The notes under the pieces: model-generated
Databases searched by the model: none
What the model was told of the DNA's origin: nothing
The model's input: the letters and a program-made list of their open reading frames with translations, nothing else
In this document: positions 6,874 through 14,414 of the stretch, one piece after another
Layout: each line of letters begins with the position of its first letter
Numbering within the stretch: position 1 is the first letter of the stretch
Position numbers and translations under genes: made by a program
Assembly: GCA_003248865.1 (NCBI GenBank)
Contig: QFPK01000027.1
Span: forward strand, 1 to 27,842
Source: Sphingomonas sp.
Lineage (GTDB): Bacteria; Pseudomonadota; Alphaproteobacteria; Sphingomonadales; Sphingomonadaceae
Length of the DNA stretch: 27,842 bases
Reading direction: 5' to 3'

Positions 6874-7266
6874 ATGCCCGCCCTGTCCGTTGAACAAGTT
6901 CGCACCCTGATTGATCGCATGGTGCCTCAGGTGGCCGCCCGTATCGACGCCACCGACGGCTTCGATCTTACCGATGCTGGAATCACGGCCTTCCTGATGC
7001 AGGCGCCGTTTCACATTCCTGGATTCATGGCTGAAATTCTGACGGCCGATGGCTCCCGCACACCGGCGGAAGTGGAGCGCACCTCAACTTTCGTTTCCAC
7101 GATTCAGATGCTGGAGATCCTGGCAGCCACCCGTGCCGCCCTGCCGGCCGACTTCAATTTTCACGCAGAATTTGCCGCTGAACTGCTGTTGCACAGCACC
7201 AAACTGCAGGCCCGCGCCGCTGTCATCGCGGCTGCCTGTTCCGCCGAAACCGGCACGCTGAACTAA
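6874..7266 (+). CDS. Hypothetical 130-residue phage structural-region protein
   Basis: ATG 6874 is preceded by GAAGGA. The protein is helical and Ala-rich (LSVEQVRTLIDRMVPQVAARID, FAAELLLHSTKLQARAAVIAAACS), without signal peptide, membrane segment or recognised family. It lies where a lambda-like phage would carry tail completion, tail tube and tail chaperone genes, but the sequence gives no sign of any of these. Its stop is 15 bases before the tape-measure start with AGGAG between. Possible role: a neck or tail assembly factor, from location only. Confidence 0.7.
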   Translation: MPALSVEQVRTLIDRMVPQVAARIDATDGFDLTDAGITAFLMQAPFHIPGFMAEILTADGSRTPAEVERTSTFVSTIQMLEILAATRAALPADFNFHAEFAAELLLHSTKLQARAAVIAAACSAETGTLN

Positions 7267-7281
7267 TCAAAGGAGTCGCCC

Positions 7282-10200
7282 ATGGCCCGCCGCAACGCCG
7301 ATGTTCAACTGGTTATCCGGGCCAAGGATGAGGCAGACCGCACCATCCGCTCAGTCGCCGAAGCGATGTCGCTGCTGGGCAATGCCCAAGATGATGTCGC
7401 GGCGGGCGCCAGCAAGACCGGCAGCAAACTCGACCAACTGATTGCCGGGCTGGCAGGGCTGGAATCCCTCAACCGCAAGATGGCGGCGTCGACCGAGGCG
7501 GCGTCTGCTGCAATCAGCCGTCAGGCGCAAAGCCTGGTCGCGACGAACCGGGCGATCACGGATCGCAAGGCCCGGGTGGCGGAACTGCAGCGGGCGCTGA
7601 CGATGCTGTCTGCCGAGGCCGACAAGGCGTTCATCGGGCCGAAGCGGGACGGGCTGTCCGGCACCATCGCCAATGTGAAGTCCGAACTGAAAACCGCGCA
7701 GTCGGAAATCGGGCGCCTTTCTTCGACCTTCAATCAGCAACTGACCGGCCTGCGCAATGCACGGGAATCCTTCCGGGGCATCACGACTGCCCAGCGCGAG
7801 GCGGATGCAGCCGTTGCCAGCTTCACCGCTGAAATCACCACGCAGACGAACGCGCTGAACCAGAATGCCCGTGCGGCGAAGCAGGCACAGGCAGCGCAGG
7901 CGTTCTTCAACAACAAGTTCGCGCCCGGCCTGAACAGCACCGGCACCACGGACAGCGACCGGAAGGAAATCGCCGCGGTCCTGCGCGTGGCCGAAGCCCG
8001 TGACGTGCAGATCCTGAAGCTGCGCGAGGAACAGGCCGCCACCGATGCGCTTGCGGACTCGCAGCAGCGCATGGCCCGCGCCCGTGCGATGTACAATTCG
8101 CGCGGCTCGGGTGCGCAGGACAATGGTTCCCCGGCCTTGAAGGCCGCCGACACGCAGTTGGCCAAGAGCCAGATCGAAGCCGCCAACGCGATGGAGCGGA
8201 TGCAGGACGAGGCCGATCAGCTTCGCGCCCGGCTGAACCCGTTGGCTGTGGTTGAACAGCGTCTGGCGGCCGAAACCGCCAAACTGAACAAGATGCAGGC
8301 GGCGGGCGTCATCACGTCGGCGGAATATGACGCTGCCCTGAAATTGTTGGCGAACGACGCCAAGCGCACGGCCGCCGCGATCAATGGCGCGAACGGAATC
8401 GGCGCAGACGGGAAGGGGGCTCCCTTTGGGCTGCGTCCCCACGAGCTGCAAAACCTGTCATACCAGATCAATGACTTGTTCACGCAGGTGGCGTCGGGCA
8501 CGTCGGTCCTGCAGGCGGCAGCCCAGCAGGGCGGGCAGATCGTTCAGATTTTCCCGAGGGCTGGTGCTGCCATTTTTGGCGCGTTCACGTCGGCGCCACT
8601 GCTGGCATTCGTCGCGGTGCTGGCGGTTGTCGGGCTGGGGTTGAAGCGCGTTTTAAGCGATGCGAGCCAGTTGCGGGAATTTGAAGGCCTGTTGGCCGCA
8701 ACGGGGCAGGCGGCCGGAATGCAGGCGGCCGGACTGGTTGAAGCCGTCCGCGAACTGGATCGCTATGGCCTCTCCGCTGAAGAAGCCGTGGCTGCCGCGC
8801 GGATTTTCGTGCGCGAGGGGCTGAATCAGGACGCTCTGAAGGATTACGGCGAGGCGGCCAAAGACATGGCCGACGTGCTGAAAATCGACGTGGGAGATGC
8901 CCTGCAACTATTGGTGGACGGCACGACGGGCGGGTTCGAATCCGTTCAGAAACTGCAGAAGGCGACCGGGCTGTTCACCGATGCCGAGATGGCCCGGATC
9001 GAAGCCCTCTATGCCGCAGGCCGGGCGCAGGAAGCGCAGACGGCCGTCATGGAAAAAGCCCGTCGCACCTATGGTGCTGCGGCTGAACAGGCACGCGGCC
9101 CATGGTCTGAGGCTGCCAAGAATCTGGGTATCGCCTGGAACAACACAATGACCGCCCTGGCGAACAGCGACGCGATTCAGGGGCTGGGCAAGGGCATGCT
9201 GGCCCTCGCCGAAAACACCGTCCGCGCCACCGACGAACTCAACAAGATGTCGGCTCTCAGCATCTTCGGCGAGATGGCGAAGTTCGCTGCGTCCCCGGGT
9301 GGCTATCTGCTGTTCGGGAAGTTCGGCGCCAATATCGGCGGCTCCACGCCGCAACCCTCCACCACGACAACGGCAGCGGCTGGCGCCACAGATCAGGCAG
9401 TTGCAAATTCCGGCGTGCTGGCAGCCAACGATGCCAAGCGGCAGGCCGCCAATGCCCGGCTGACGGAGGACATGCGCCGGCAACTAGTGGATTCGAAGGA
9501 ACTCACCAGCCAGCAGGTGCTGCAGCAGAAGCTGACGGAATTCCGCCGCAAGGCACTGGCCGATATCCAGAACAACCAGGATTACAAGTTCGCCGACGAT
9601 GCCACCCGTGCCGCCGTGGTCGATCGGCAGGTTGCGCAGGAACGGCTGAAGCTGGAAAAGCAACTTGCCGAATATCTGAAGAAACAGGCCGACGAGCGCG
9701 CCCGTGCGCTGAAAGAAGCCGGGTCCATGGTGAACATCACCAAGGATCTGCTGCGGAAGCAGGAAGGCTTCAAATCCGGCGCCTATTGGGACGTGAATGC
9801 CTTCCGCGCGGGTTATGGTTCCGATACCGTCACCAGCGAAACCGGCCGCGTCAGCCGGGTTACGAAGGACACAACCGTCACCCGCGAAGGCGCCGAACGC
9901 GATCTGGCGCGGCGCATCGAGGAATTTGCAGCGGTTGTGAAGAACGAGCTGGGTTCGGAGCGATACGCTGCGCTGTCGAACCAGCAGCAGGCGGTGATGA
10001 CTTCCATCGCCTATAACTATGGCAATCTGGCTGCCACGGGTGCGCTGAAGACCTTCAAGGAAGGCACCGTTGACGAAGTGGTCGCGGCAATCCGTGGCTT
10101 GGGCGGCCACAACAACGGCGTCAACCGCGAGCGGCGCAATCAGGAAGCCGCGCTGTTCAACACCCCGAATCTGGCTGTCGAATCCGACACGGCGGAACGG

Positions 10201-11355
10201 GCGAAGAAACGCGCCGACGAACAGGCGAAGTTCAATGCCGAGGTGGACGCCGAGAATCTGAAGCGCCAGCAGACCATTGCGCTGGCCACCCAGATGCAGG
10301 GGCTGCAGGGTGCGGCGTTGATCGACGCCGAGAAGGCGCGCTTCGTGGAAGAGGCGGTCAACGCCCAGCGTGCCAAGGCCGCGAAGGAACAGCTCACCTA
10401 TACCGAGACGCAGGAAGCCGCCACCCGTGCGCTTGCGGCTGCGGAATTCGAGGCGACGCGCGGCGTGCAGGCGCGGGCCGATGCGGCACGGAAGGCCGTC
10501 GATCAGCCGGTTGACCAGCTCGCCGGGCTGCGCGGGCAGTTGCAGGGTGACATGCAGACGGCCGCCGCCAGCGGCAATACCGGCCGGGTCAAGGAAATCG
10601 AAACCCAGCTTGCCGGGGTGAACACGAAGCTGCGCGAGGCAACGACACTGGCGCTGCAATTCTATCAGACGCTGAATCCAGGCACGACGCTGTTCCCCGG
10701 CACCCAGGCCGAACTTGATGCGATGATCGCCAAGCTGAAGACGATCCGCGATCAGGCGAAGGACGTGAACGTCTATTTCGGGATCACGGGCGACACGATT
10801 GCGCAGACCTTTGCGCAGACTGCGACCAACGCCATCGACAAATTCTCCCAGCAGGTGGCCGAAGGGCGCAACGTGTTCGGCGCGCTGGGCGATATGTTCC
10901 GCCAGTTCGCCGCGGACTTCCTGCGGCAGATTGCGCAGATGATCATTCAGCAGACCATCTTCAATCTGGTTTCCATGGCGCTCGGCGGCGGTGGTGGGGT
11001 TCCTATGGCCCACGGCGGCGGCGTCATCGGCAAGAGCATGGGCACCAGCAAGTCGGTTCATCCGGCGTGGTTTGCAGGCGCAGCACGCTACCACACGGGC
11101 GGAATTGCAGGCCTGAAGCCGAACGAAATTCCCGCCATCCTGGAGCGCGGTGAGGAAATTCTGACGCGCGACGATCCGCGCCACCAGTTGAACGGCGGCG
11201 GTGCGGGTGGCGGTGCGGCCCCGAACATCAAGATCGTGAACGCCCTGAATGCCGGGGAAATGGTCTCCGAAGGGCTGGGCAGTGCTGCCGGCAGTCAGGC
11301 GTTCTTCAACTTCATCAAGGCCAACAAGCGGGCCGTGCGCGAGGTGATGGGCTGA
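7282..11355 (+). CDS. Tail tape measure protein with internal lysozyme-like domain
   Basis: The 1357-residue protein has the tape-measure layout: N-terminal Ala/Gln/Glu coiled-coil region (about 1-380), a TMP_2-like domain starting near residue 384 (ELQNLSYQINDLFTQVASG), a hydrophobic segment about 430-456, more coiled coil, and a hydrophobic Gly-rich C-terminal part near 1209-1245. Residues about 816-960 form a muramidase-like domain: E828 in QEGF and D837 in YWDVNAFRAGYGSDT have the nine-residue spacing of Glu11-Asp20 in T4 lysozyme. Tape measures fix tail length and are ejected on infection; muralytic inserts open peptidoglycan. The start has AGGAG upstream. Its last 74 bases plus the stop region are duplicated at 12092-12173. 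Confidence 0.92.
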   Translation: MARRNADVQLVIRAKDEADRTIRSVAEAMSLLGNAQDDVAAGASKTGSKLDQLIAGLAGLESLNRKMAASTEAASAAISRQAQSLVATNRAITDRKARVAELQRALTMLSAEADKAFIGPKRDGLSGTIANVKSELKTAQSEIGRLSSTFNQQLTGLRNARESFRGITTAQREADAAVASFTAEITTQTNALNQNARAAKQAQAAQAFFNNKFAPGLNSTGTTDSDRKEIAAVLRVAEARDVQILKLREEQAATDALADSQQRMARARAMYNSRGSGAQDNGSPALKAADTQLAKSQIEAANAMERMQDEADQLRARLNPLAVVEQRLAAETAKLNKMQAAGVITSAEYDAALKLLANDAKRTAAAINGANGIGADGKGAPFGLRPHELQNLSYQINDLFTQVASGTSVLQAAAQQGGQIVQIFPRAGAAIFGAFTSAPLLAFVAVLAVVGLGLKRVLSDASQLREFEGLLAATGQAAGMQAAGLVEAVRELDRYGLSAEEAVAAARIFVREGLNQDALKDYGEAAKDMADVLKIDVGDALQLLVDGTTGGFESVQKLQKATGLFTDAEMARIEALYAAGRAQEAQTAVMEKARRTYGAAAEQARGPWSEAAKNLGIAWNNTMTALANSDAIQGLGKGMLALAENTVRATDELNKMSALSIFGEMAKFAASPGGYLLFGKFGANIGGSTPQPSTTTTAAAGATDQAVANSGVLAANDAKRQAANARLTEDMRRQLVDSKELTSQQVLQQKLTEFRRKALADIQNNQDYKFADDATRAAVVDRQVAQERLKLEKQLAEYLKKQADERARALKEAGSMVNITKDLLRKQEGFKSGAYWDVNAFRAGYGSDTVTSETGRVSRVTKDTTVTREGAERDLARRIEEFAAVVKNELGSERYAALSNQQQAVMTSIAYNYGNLAATGALKTFKEGTVDEVVAAIRGLGGHNNGVNRERRNQEAALFNTPNLAVESDTAERAKKRADEQAKFNAEVDAENLKRQQTIALATQMQGLQGAALIDAEKARFVEEAVNAQRAKAAKEQLTYTETQEAATRALAAAEFEATRGVQARADAARKAVDQPVDQLAGLRGQLQGDMQTAAASGNTGRVKEIETQLAGVNTKLREATTLALQFYQTLNPGTTLFPGTQAELDAMIAKLKTIRDQAKDVNVYFGITGDTIAQTFAQTATNAIDKFSQQVAEGRNVFGALGDMFRQFAADFLRQIAQMIIQQTIFNLVSMALGGGGGVPMAHGGGVIGKSMGTSKSVHPAWFAGAARYHTGGIAGLKPNEIPAILERGEEILTRDDPRHQLNGGGAGGGAAPNIKIVNALNAGEMVSEGLGSAAGSQAFFNFIKANKRAVREVMG

Positions 11356-11363
11356 TGAATCCG
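11282..11363. repeat. 82-bp direct repeat, copy 1 (native tape-measure 3' end)
   Basis: This stretch covers about the last 24 codons of the tape measure gene, its TGA, and ATGAATCCG, which looks like the coupled start (MNP) of a lost downstream tail gene. It is identical to 12092-12173 over all 82 bases. After the repeat the two copies diverge completely (ACTGTTC here, GCGATTG there). Confidence 0.95.
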
Positions 11364-11400
11364 ACTGTTCATATCGAATACGTTAATGTAAATAGTTAAC

Positions 11401-11415
11401 GCCCTTAATCAGGGC
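11401..11415 (+). terminator. Short hairpin past the tape measure gene
   Basis: GCCCT and AGGGC form a 5-bp stem around TAATC, followed by TTTCGCTT. It is short but placed 45 bases after the structural operon's last gene and before an A+T-rich cargo gene, so it could end the operon transcript weakly. Confidence 0.3.
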
Positions 11416-11446
11416 TTTCGCTTGGGGACAGCGAGAGGGGGATTTT

Positions 11447-11938
11447 ATGAATGGAAGAATGCTATCTTCAGCGGTTATTTTCGCGATGCTTTCGCCTGCA
11501 GCAATTGCGGGTCCTGTCGAAGACTTAAGCGGCGTTCTAAATGGGAGACAAGGGGGTGCCAGCGAAGACCGGCGAGGATCAACGAAATTATTTCCCGGTG
11601 GACCGCAAATTGATTGTCCTGGTGATACACTTGAAGCCAGTGTTAAAATCACAGGAGTTTCAGGATCTTTGCAAGGTGACAATGCTGTTATGACAGTGGA
11701 TTATGTTGGAGATTACACCAGACAAGGATGGGGTGCGGGTTGCAATCGTCTTCCCGGCGCCGAGAATGGCAAAGTGTCTGGAAAATATTTATTCACTGTT
11801 ACAGGAAAAGCGTTCCAGAAGCCAGTTATCACGTGGGGATCGGCACGGAATCTAGGAACCATATCGGCTGACCCGAATCATGATTCTAATGTATTTGCAA
11901 TTCGGGCCGTTCAAGCTGCCATTGGCAGTGCATTCTGA
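11447..11938 (+). CDS. Putative exported protein, 163 residues, cargo gene
   Basis: The ATG at 11447 has GAGAGGGGG five to six bases upstream. The N-terminus MNGRMLSSAVIFAMLSPAAIAG is a clear Sec signal peptide with an AIAG-type cleavage site. The mature part (about 140 residues) has two cysteines (one in DCPGD, one in GAGCNRLPG), probably a disulfide, and beta-rich segments (VKITGVSGSLQGDNAVMTVDYVGDY, KYLFTVTGKAFQKPVITWGS). No family is recognised. Codon and base use are more A+T-rich than the tape measure. It lies between the two 82-bp repeats and is followed by a hairpin. An exported, separately expressed protein fits lysogenic conversion cargo (for example surface modification or superinfection exclusion), but this is inference. 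Confidence 0.65.
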   Translation: MNGRMLSSAVIFAMLSPAAIAGPVEDLSGVLNGRQGGASEDRRGSTKLFPGGPQIDCPGDTLEASVKITGVSGSLQGDNAVMTVDYVGDYTRQGWGAGCNRLPGAENGKVSGKYLFTVTGKAFQKPVITWGSARNLGTISADPNHDSNVFAIRAVQAAIGSAF

Positions 11939-11950
11939 ATTAGTCGATAT

Positions 11951-12000
11951 TTGGCCACTGAGGCAGAAACATTGAAATATACTCTCTGTCCGGTGGCCAA
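11951..12000 (+). terminator. Long imperfect hairpin after the exported-protein gene
   Basis: TTGGCCAC (11951-11958) pairs with GTGGCCAA (11993-12000), with an inner CAGA/TCTG pairing and a large A+T loop. It begins 12 bases after the stop codon of the exported-protein gene, so a terminator or 3'-end structure is likely. No U tract follows; TAAAG does. Confidence 0.4.
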
Positions 12001-12006
12001 TAAAGT

Positions 12007-12091
12007 TCACCCCAGCAGCACGTCATACTCGTCGCCCGGCATCTGCTGGCACTGCCACGTCTGAATCTCTGTGGATATACAGAATTTCGAC
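12007..12091 (-). pseudogene. Possible 3' fragment of a leftward gene, cut by the second repeat
   Basis: This 85-base piece is more G+C-rich than the A+T-rich DNA on its left. On the minus strand it reads FCISTEIQTWQCQQMPGDEYDVLLG then TGA, a sequence that looks like a genuine protein C-terminus. To its right the frame runs into the antisense of the tape-measure repeat and then A+T-rich DNA, so any original gene lost its 5' part at the repeat junction. No family is recognised. It may instead be non-coding filler. Confidence 0.3.
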
Positions 12092-12173
12092 GTGCTGCCG
12101 GCAGTCAGGCGTTCTTCAACTTCATCAAGGCCAACAAGCGGGCCGTGCGCGAGGTGATGGGCTGATGAATCCG
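12092..12173. repeat. 82-bp direct repeat, copy 2 (orphan tape-measure 3' end)
   Basis: Identical to 11282-11363. It holds the last codons of the tape measure (AAGSQAFFNFIKANKRAVREVMG), the stop, and ATGAATCCG, but is detached from the rest of that gene by 728 bases. There is no start codon or SD for it, so it is not expressed as protein. Its retention without mismatch suggests a recent duplication or ongoing recombination between copies. Confidence 0.95.
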
Positions 12174-12285
12174 GCGATTGCCGACGATAATAATTGGATT
12201 TGACATACGACGAATTTGGATATTGAACTATATCAATTTTAGAATCGCATATGTTTAAATACCAAAACATAGAAGATGGTGACTT

Positions 12286-12939
12286 ATGGCATATTTGTCT
12301 CGTGGGTTATTTAATACCATATTATTATTCATATGTTTAGAATCTTCAGTCGCGTCACAAGAATTTTCGGGAAATTATCCAAAATACCACATTACATATG
12401 GGGTATCAGATTGGAGAGAAGTTGCCAATAAACGTGCCGTTGAGTTCAAAGTATATAGAAATCTTATTTTGAATGATCAAAGCTATACTTCAGATGAAAA
12501 AGCGCGAATGATATCTGCTAAATATTCAGAGATACAAAATTTGGCGAGAAGAGAAAGAACGTCAACATATTCTGCAGTTTCAAAATTTAGATCAGTTGAA
12601 AATTCTTGTACAAATCAAAGTAGTACGCCGAAGGAATGCGATGAAAAATGCGTCAGTGCGCCTCTTCCTGATATGTATACCTCATTAGATCTTGTGCAGG
12701 GTTGGTGGGGAGGGGATGTCACCCCTCCAAGCAGCCTTAAGCCTAATGGCAACAGAATGGGGAACGATCGAGTTTCTAGTAACAGGTATATTTGCGCTGG
12801 AAAGCTAAAACAGTCAGGAAAAGGTAGGAAGACGTCATATGCTGAAGGAAAGTTCCGCATTCGCCCCGAAAAGATAACGCAAATTGTCAATGAAGAAATG
12901 GTGCCGATAATGTATTTTGTTTCGACGACTCCCAACTGA
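12286..12939 (+). CDS. Putative exported protein, 217 residues, cargo gene
   Basis: ATG 12286 follows GGTGA. The N-terminus (MAYLSRGLFNTILLFICLESSVASQ) is a signal peptide with a VAS-Q cleavage site. The mature part has several cysteines (NSCTNQSS, KECDEKCVSAP, YICAGK), compatible with two disulfides in the periplasm or outside. A charged helical region occupies about 50-110. No family is recognised. The gene is strongly A+T-rich, unlike both phage and host genes nearby, and sits just past the second 82-bp repeat and 18 bases from the convergent integrase stop. A TTGACA at 12200-12205 could belong to its promoter, but no good -10 follows at standard spacing. Probable cargo gene; function unknown. 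Confidence 0.65.
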   Translation: MAYLSRGLFNTILLFICLESSVASQEFSGNYPKYHITYGVSDWREVANKRAVEFKVYRNLILNDQSYTSDEKARMISAKYSEIQNLARRERTSTYSAVSKFRSVENSCTNQSSTPKECDEKCVSAPLPDMYTSLDLVQGWWGGDVTPPSSLKPNGNRMGNDRVSSNRYICAGKLKQSGKGRKTSYAEGKFRIRPEKITQIVNEEMVPIMYFVSTTPN

Positions 12940-12957
12940 TAACGACTCGTCGCCCTC

Positions 12958-14121
12958 TCACCCTATCACCGCCTTGTACCTCTCGCCGTCCACATAGTCG
13001 GCCCACCACTGCAACATTTCGGTACGACCGGGTAGATATTCAGCGGCGTTGTAGGCTTCGCGCGAGTCATCCTCTTCATCGTGGGCGAGCTGCATTTCGA
13101 TCCAATCGGCGTTCCATCCTTTTTCGTTCGCGATCGTGCTGAACAGGGTGCGCAAGCCGTGAACCGTCTGCTTGCCATGGTAGCCCATGCGATAGAGCGC
13201 AAAGAGCATCGTGTTTTCGGACATGGCCGTGTCATCGGTTGAAAACACCAAATCGCCACGGCTCAATTTGCGCACCTCTGCCAGCACCTCCAGCGCCTGC
13301 TTGGACAGTGGCACGATGTGAGGGCGCTTCATTTTCATGCGCTCGGGTGGAATTCGCCACATGGCCCCGTCGATTTCCTCCCACCGCATAAACCGGGTTT
13401 CCTTCGTTCGGACGGCCGTCAGCAGCGTAAATTGGAGGCCCAGCCGGGTGACGGTTTCACCGTCATAGTGATCGATCTGCAGCGTCAGTTCGCCGAGCCC
13501 TGCCGGGCTTAGCGCGGCGTGGTGCCTCACCTTCGGCTTTGCCTTCAGCGCGCGGTTCAACCCATGCGTCGGATCGATGGACGCCTTGCCGTCAGGAATC
13601 GCAAACTGAAACACATTCGACACGTCAGACTTCAGCCGCTTGGACGTGTCGATATTTCCCCGCGCCTCAACCTTCCGCACCATGCGGAGGATATCGGCCG
13701 ACGTGATGCTGCGGATATCCTTGCTGCCGATTTCCGTGAATCCGTCCCTCTTAAGCCGAGCCCAAACCCGCTCCGCATGGGCGGCGGTTTTCCCCACCTT
13801 CCACACGGCGTGCCATTCGCTCGCGACATGTTCGAACGTGGCGCCGTCAGGCACGACGCCCTTTTTCGCTTCGGCCGGATCTCGCCCGTGGGCGAGGCCG
13901 TTTAGGGCCTTCGTGCGGATTTCACGGGCATCGGCAAGGCTGACGATGGGATATTTCCCCATGGACAGGGTGCGCTGCTTAGAGCCCTGGAATCGGTAAA
14001 TCAGTTGCCAGAGCTTCGAACCGTTCGGCTGCACCAGCAAGTAGAGGCCGTGCCCGTCCGTGAGCCGATATGCTTTCGGCTGCGCCTTTGCCGCTTTGCA
14101 TGCGGAGTCACTCAGTGGCAA
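12958..14121 (-). CDS. Tyrosine-type site-specific integrase, P4-like with DUF4102 N-terminus
   Basis: The frame is open to an ATG at 14319, but the conserved N-terminus begins at the TTG at 14121 (then PLSDSACKAAKAQPKAYRLTDG), which has GGGGTGAG upstream and yields 387 residues, normal for the family. Order: arm-binding DUF4102 domain (1-90), core-binding domain (about 95-185), catalytic domain (about 200-380). Catalytic residues are all visible: R238 (TAVRTKE), H321 and R324 (HGLR), H347 (QLAH) and nucleophile Y357 (EAYNAAEYL). It inserts and, with a directionality factor, excises the element. It converges on the 217-residue cargo gene. It appears functional. Confidence 0.93.
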   Translation of the reverse strand: MPLSDSACKAAKAQPKAYRLTDGHGLYLLVQPNGSKLWQLIYRFQGSKQRTLSMGKYPIVSLADAREIRTKALNGLAHGRDPAEAKKGVVPDGATFEHVASEWHAVWKVGKTAAHAERVWARLKRDGFTEIGSKDIRSITSADILRMVRKVEARGNIDTSKRLKSDVSNVFQFAIPDGKASIDPTHGLNRALKAKPKVRHHAALSPAGLGELTLQIDHYDGETVTRLGLQFTLLTAVRTKETRFMRWEEIDGAMWRIPPERMKMKRPHIVPLSKQALEVLAEVRKLSRGDLVFSTDDTAMSENTMLFALYRMGYHGKQTVHGLRTLFSTIANEKGWNADWIEMQLAHDEEDDSREAYNAAEYLPGRTEMLQWWADYVDGERYKAVIG

Positions 14122-14151
14122 AATCTCACCCCCGGATATTTTTTTCAGCCC

Positions 14152-14188
14152 GTTGTAACGCGATATGGACGTTACAACATAATTGCAA
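14152..14188 (-). promoter_or_regulatory. Integrase promoter with overlapping 9-9-9 palindrome
   Basis: GTTGTAACG (14152-14160) and CGTTACAAC (14170-14178) are perfect inverted repeats with a nine-base spacer. On the minus strand, TTGCAA (14183-14188), 17 bases and TATCGC (14160-14165) form a candidate promoter about 40 bases before the TTG start. The palindrome lies across the -10 and spacer, so it fits an operator for repression, possibly by the integrase itself. A role as an integrase core-binding site is the alternative. Confidence 0.5.
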
Positions 14189-14414
14189 CAGCGCTCTGAG
14201 AACGCTGTGGACAGCATGGGACGGCTGAATTCGTATTCTCTCGCAATTTCAGGGCGTTTATCGCCAGTTGGGATTGCCTGGGACAGCTGGAATCCACATC
14301 CTGCAGGTCCGACCCACATTCGAATTCGTAGCGGGCGGACCCCTTGCGGGGAAGGGGGGGAGGTTTATGCTGCGCCTGCGAAAGAGGGATCGCGAAAACG
14401 CAAGGGAAAGCGCC
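14189..14414. other. Prophage-host junction region without a recognised gene
   Basis: The first part (to about 14240) resembles the phage side; base composition shifts toward host values after that. Contents: a small hairpin (ACAGCG/CGCTGT near 14188-14208), a 9-bp direct repeat GAATTCGTA at 14227 and 14322, and a CCCC/GGGG hairpin near 14340-14351. No tRNA or other RNA gene is visible in either strand, so this integrase does not seem to use a tRNA end here. attR should lie in this interval. Confidence 0.5.

Larger units (their letters stand above)
1..14190. mobile_element. Prophage-like element, right-hand part (left end outside the window)
   Basis: Terminase, portal, protease/capsid fusion, joining protein, cement-like protein and tape measure lie in one rightward operon, and a leftward tyrosine integrase closes the right end. 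This is the ordinary content of a tailed-phage morphogenesis block. The right boundary lies between the integrase promoter (about 14188) and the ppc start (14415); I cannot place the att core because the left end is outside the window. Tail-tube, tail-tip, lysis, repressor and replication genes are not visible, so the element is partly deleted, keeps those genes to the left, or is satellite-like. A+T-rich patches at 1126-2640 and 11364-12950 look like later insertions. Confidence 0.9.

Noticed and set aside
11951..12000. Hairpin after the exported-protein gene as an integron attC site
   Set aside because: It lacks the GTTRRRY/RYYYAAC core pair at the ends and no integron integrase is present.
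11282..12173. Repeat pair as template/variable repeats of a diversity-generating retroelement
   Set aside because: The copies are identical with no adenine-specific differences, and there is no reverse transcriptase gene.
14122..14319. N-terminal extension of the integrase to an ATG at 14319
   Set aside because: It would add 66 non-conserved residues and cover the promoter and palindrome; the conserved domain begins at the TTG with a good SD.
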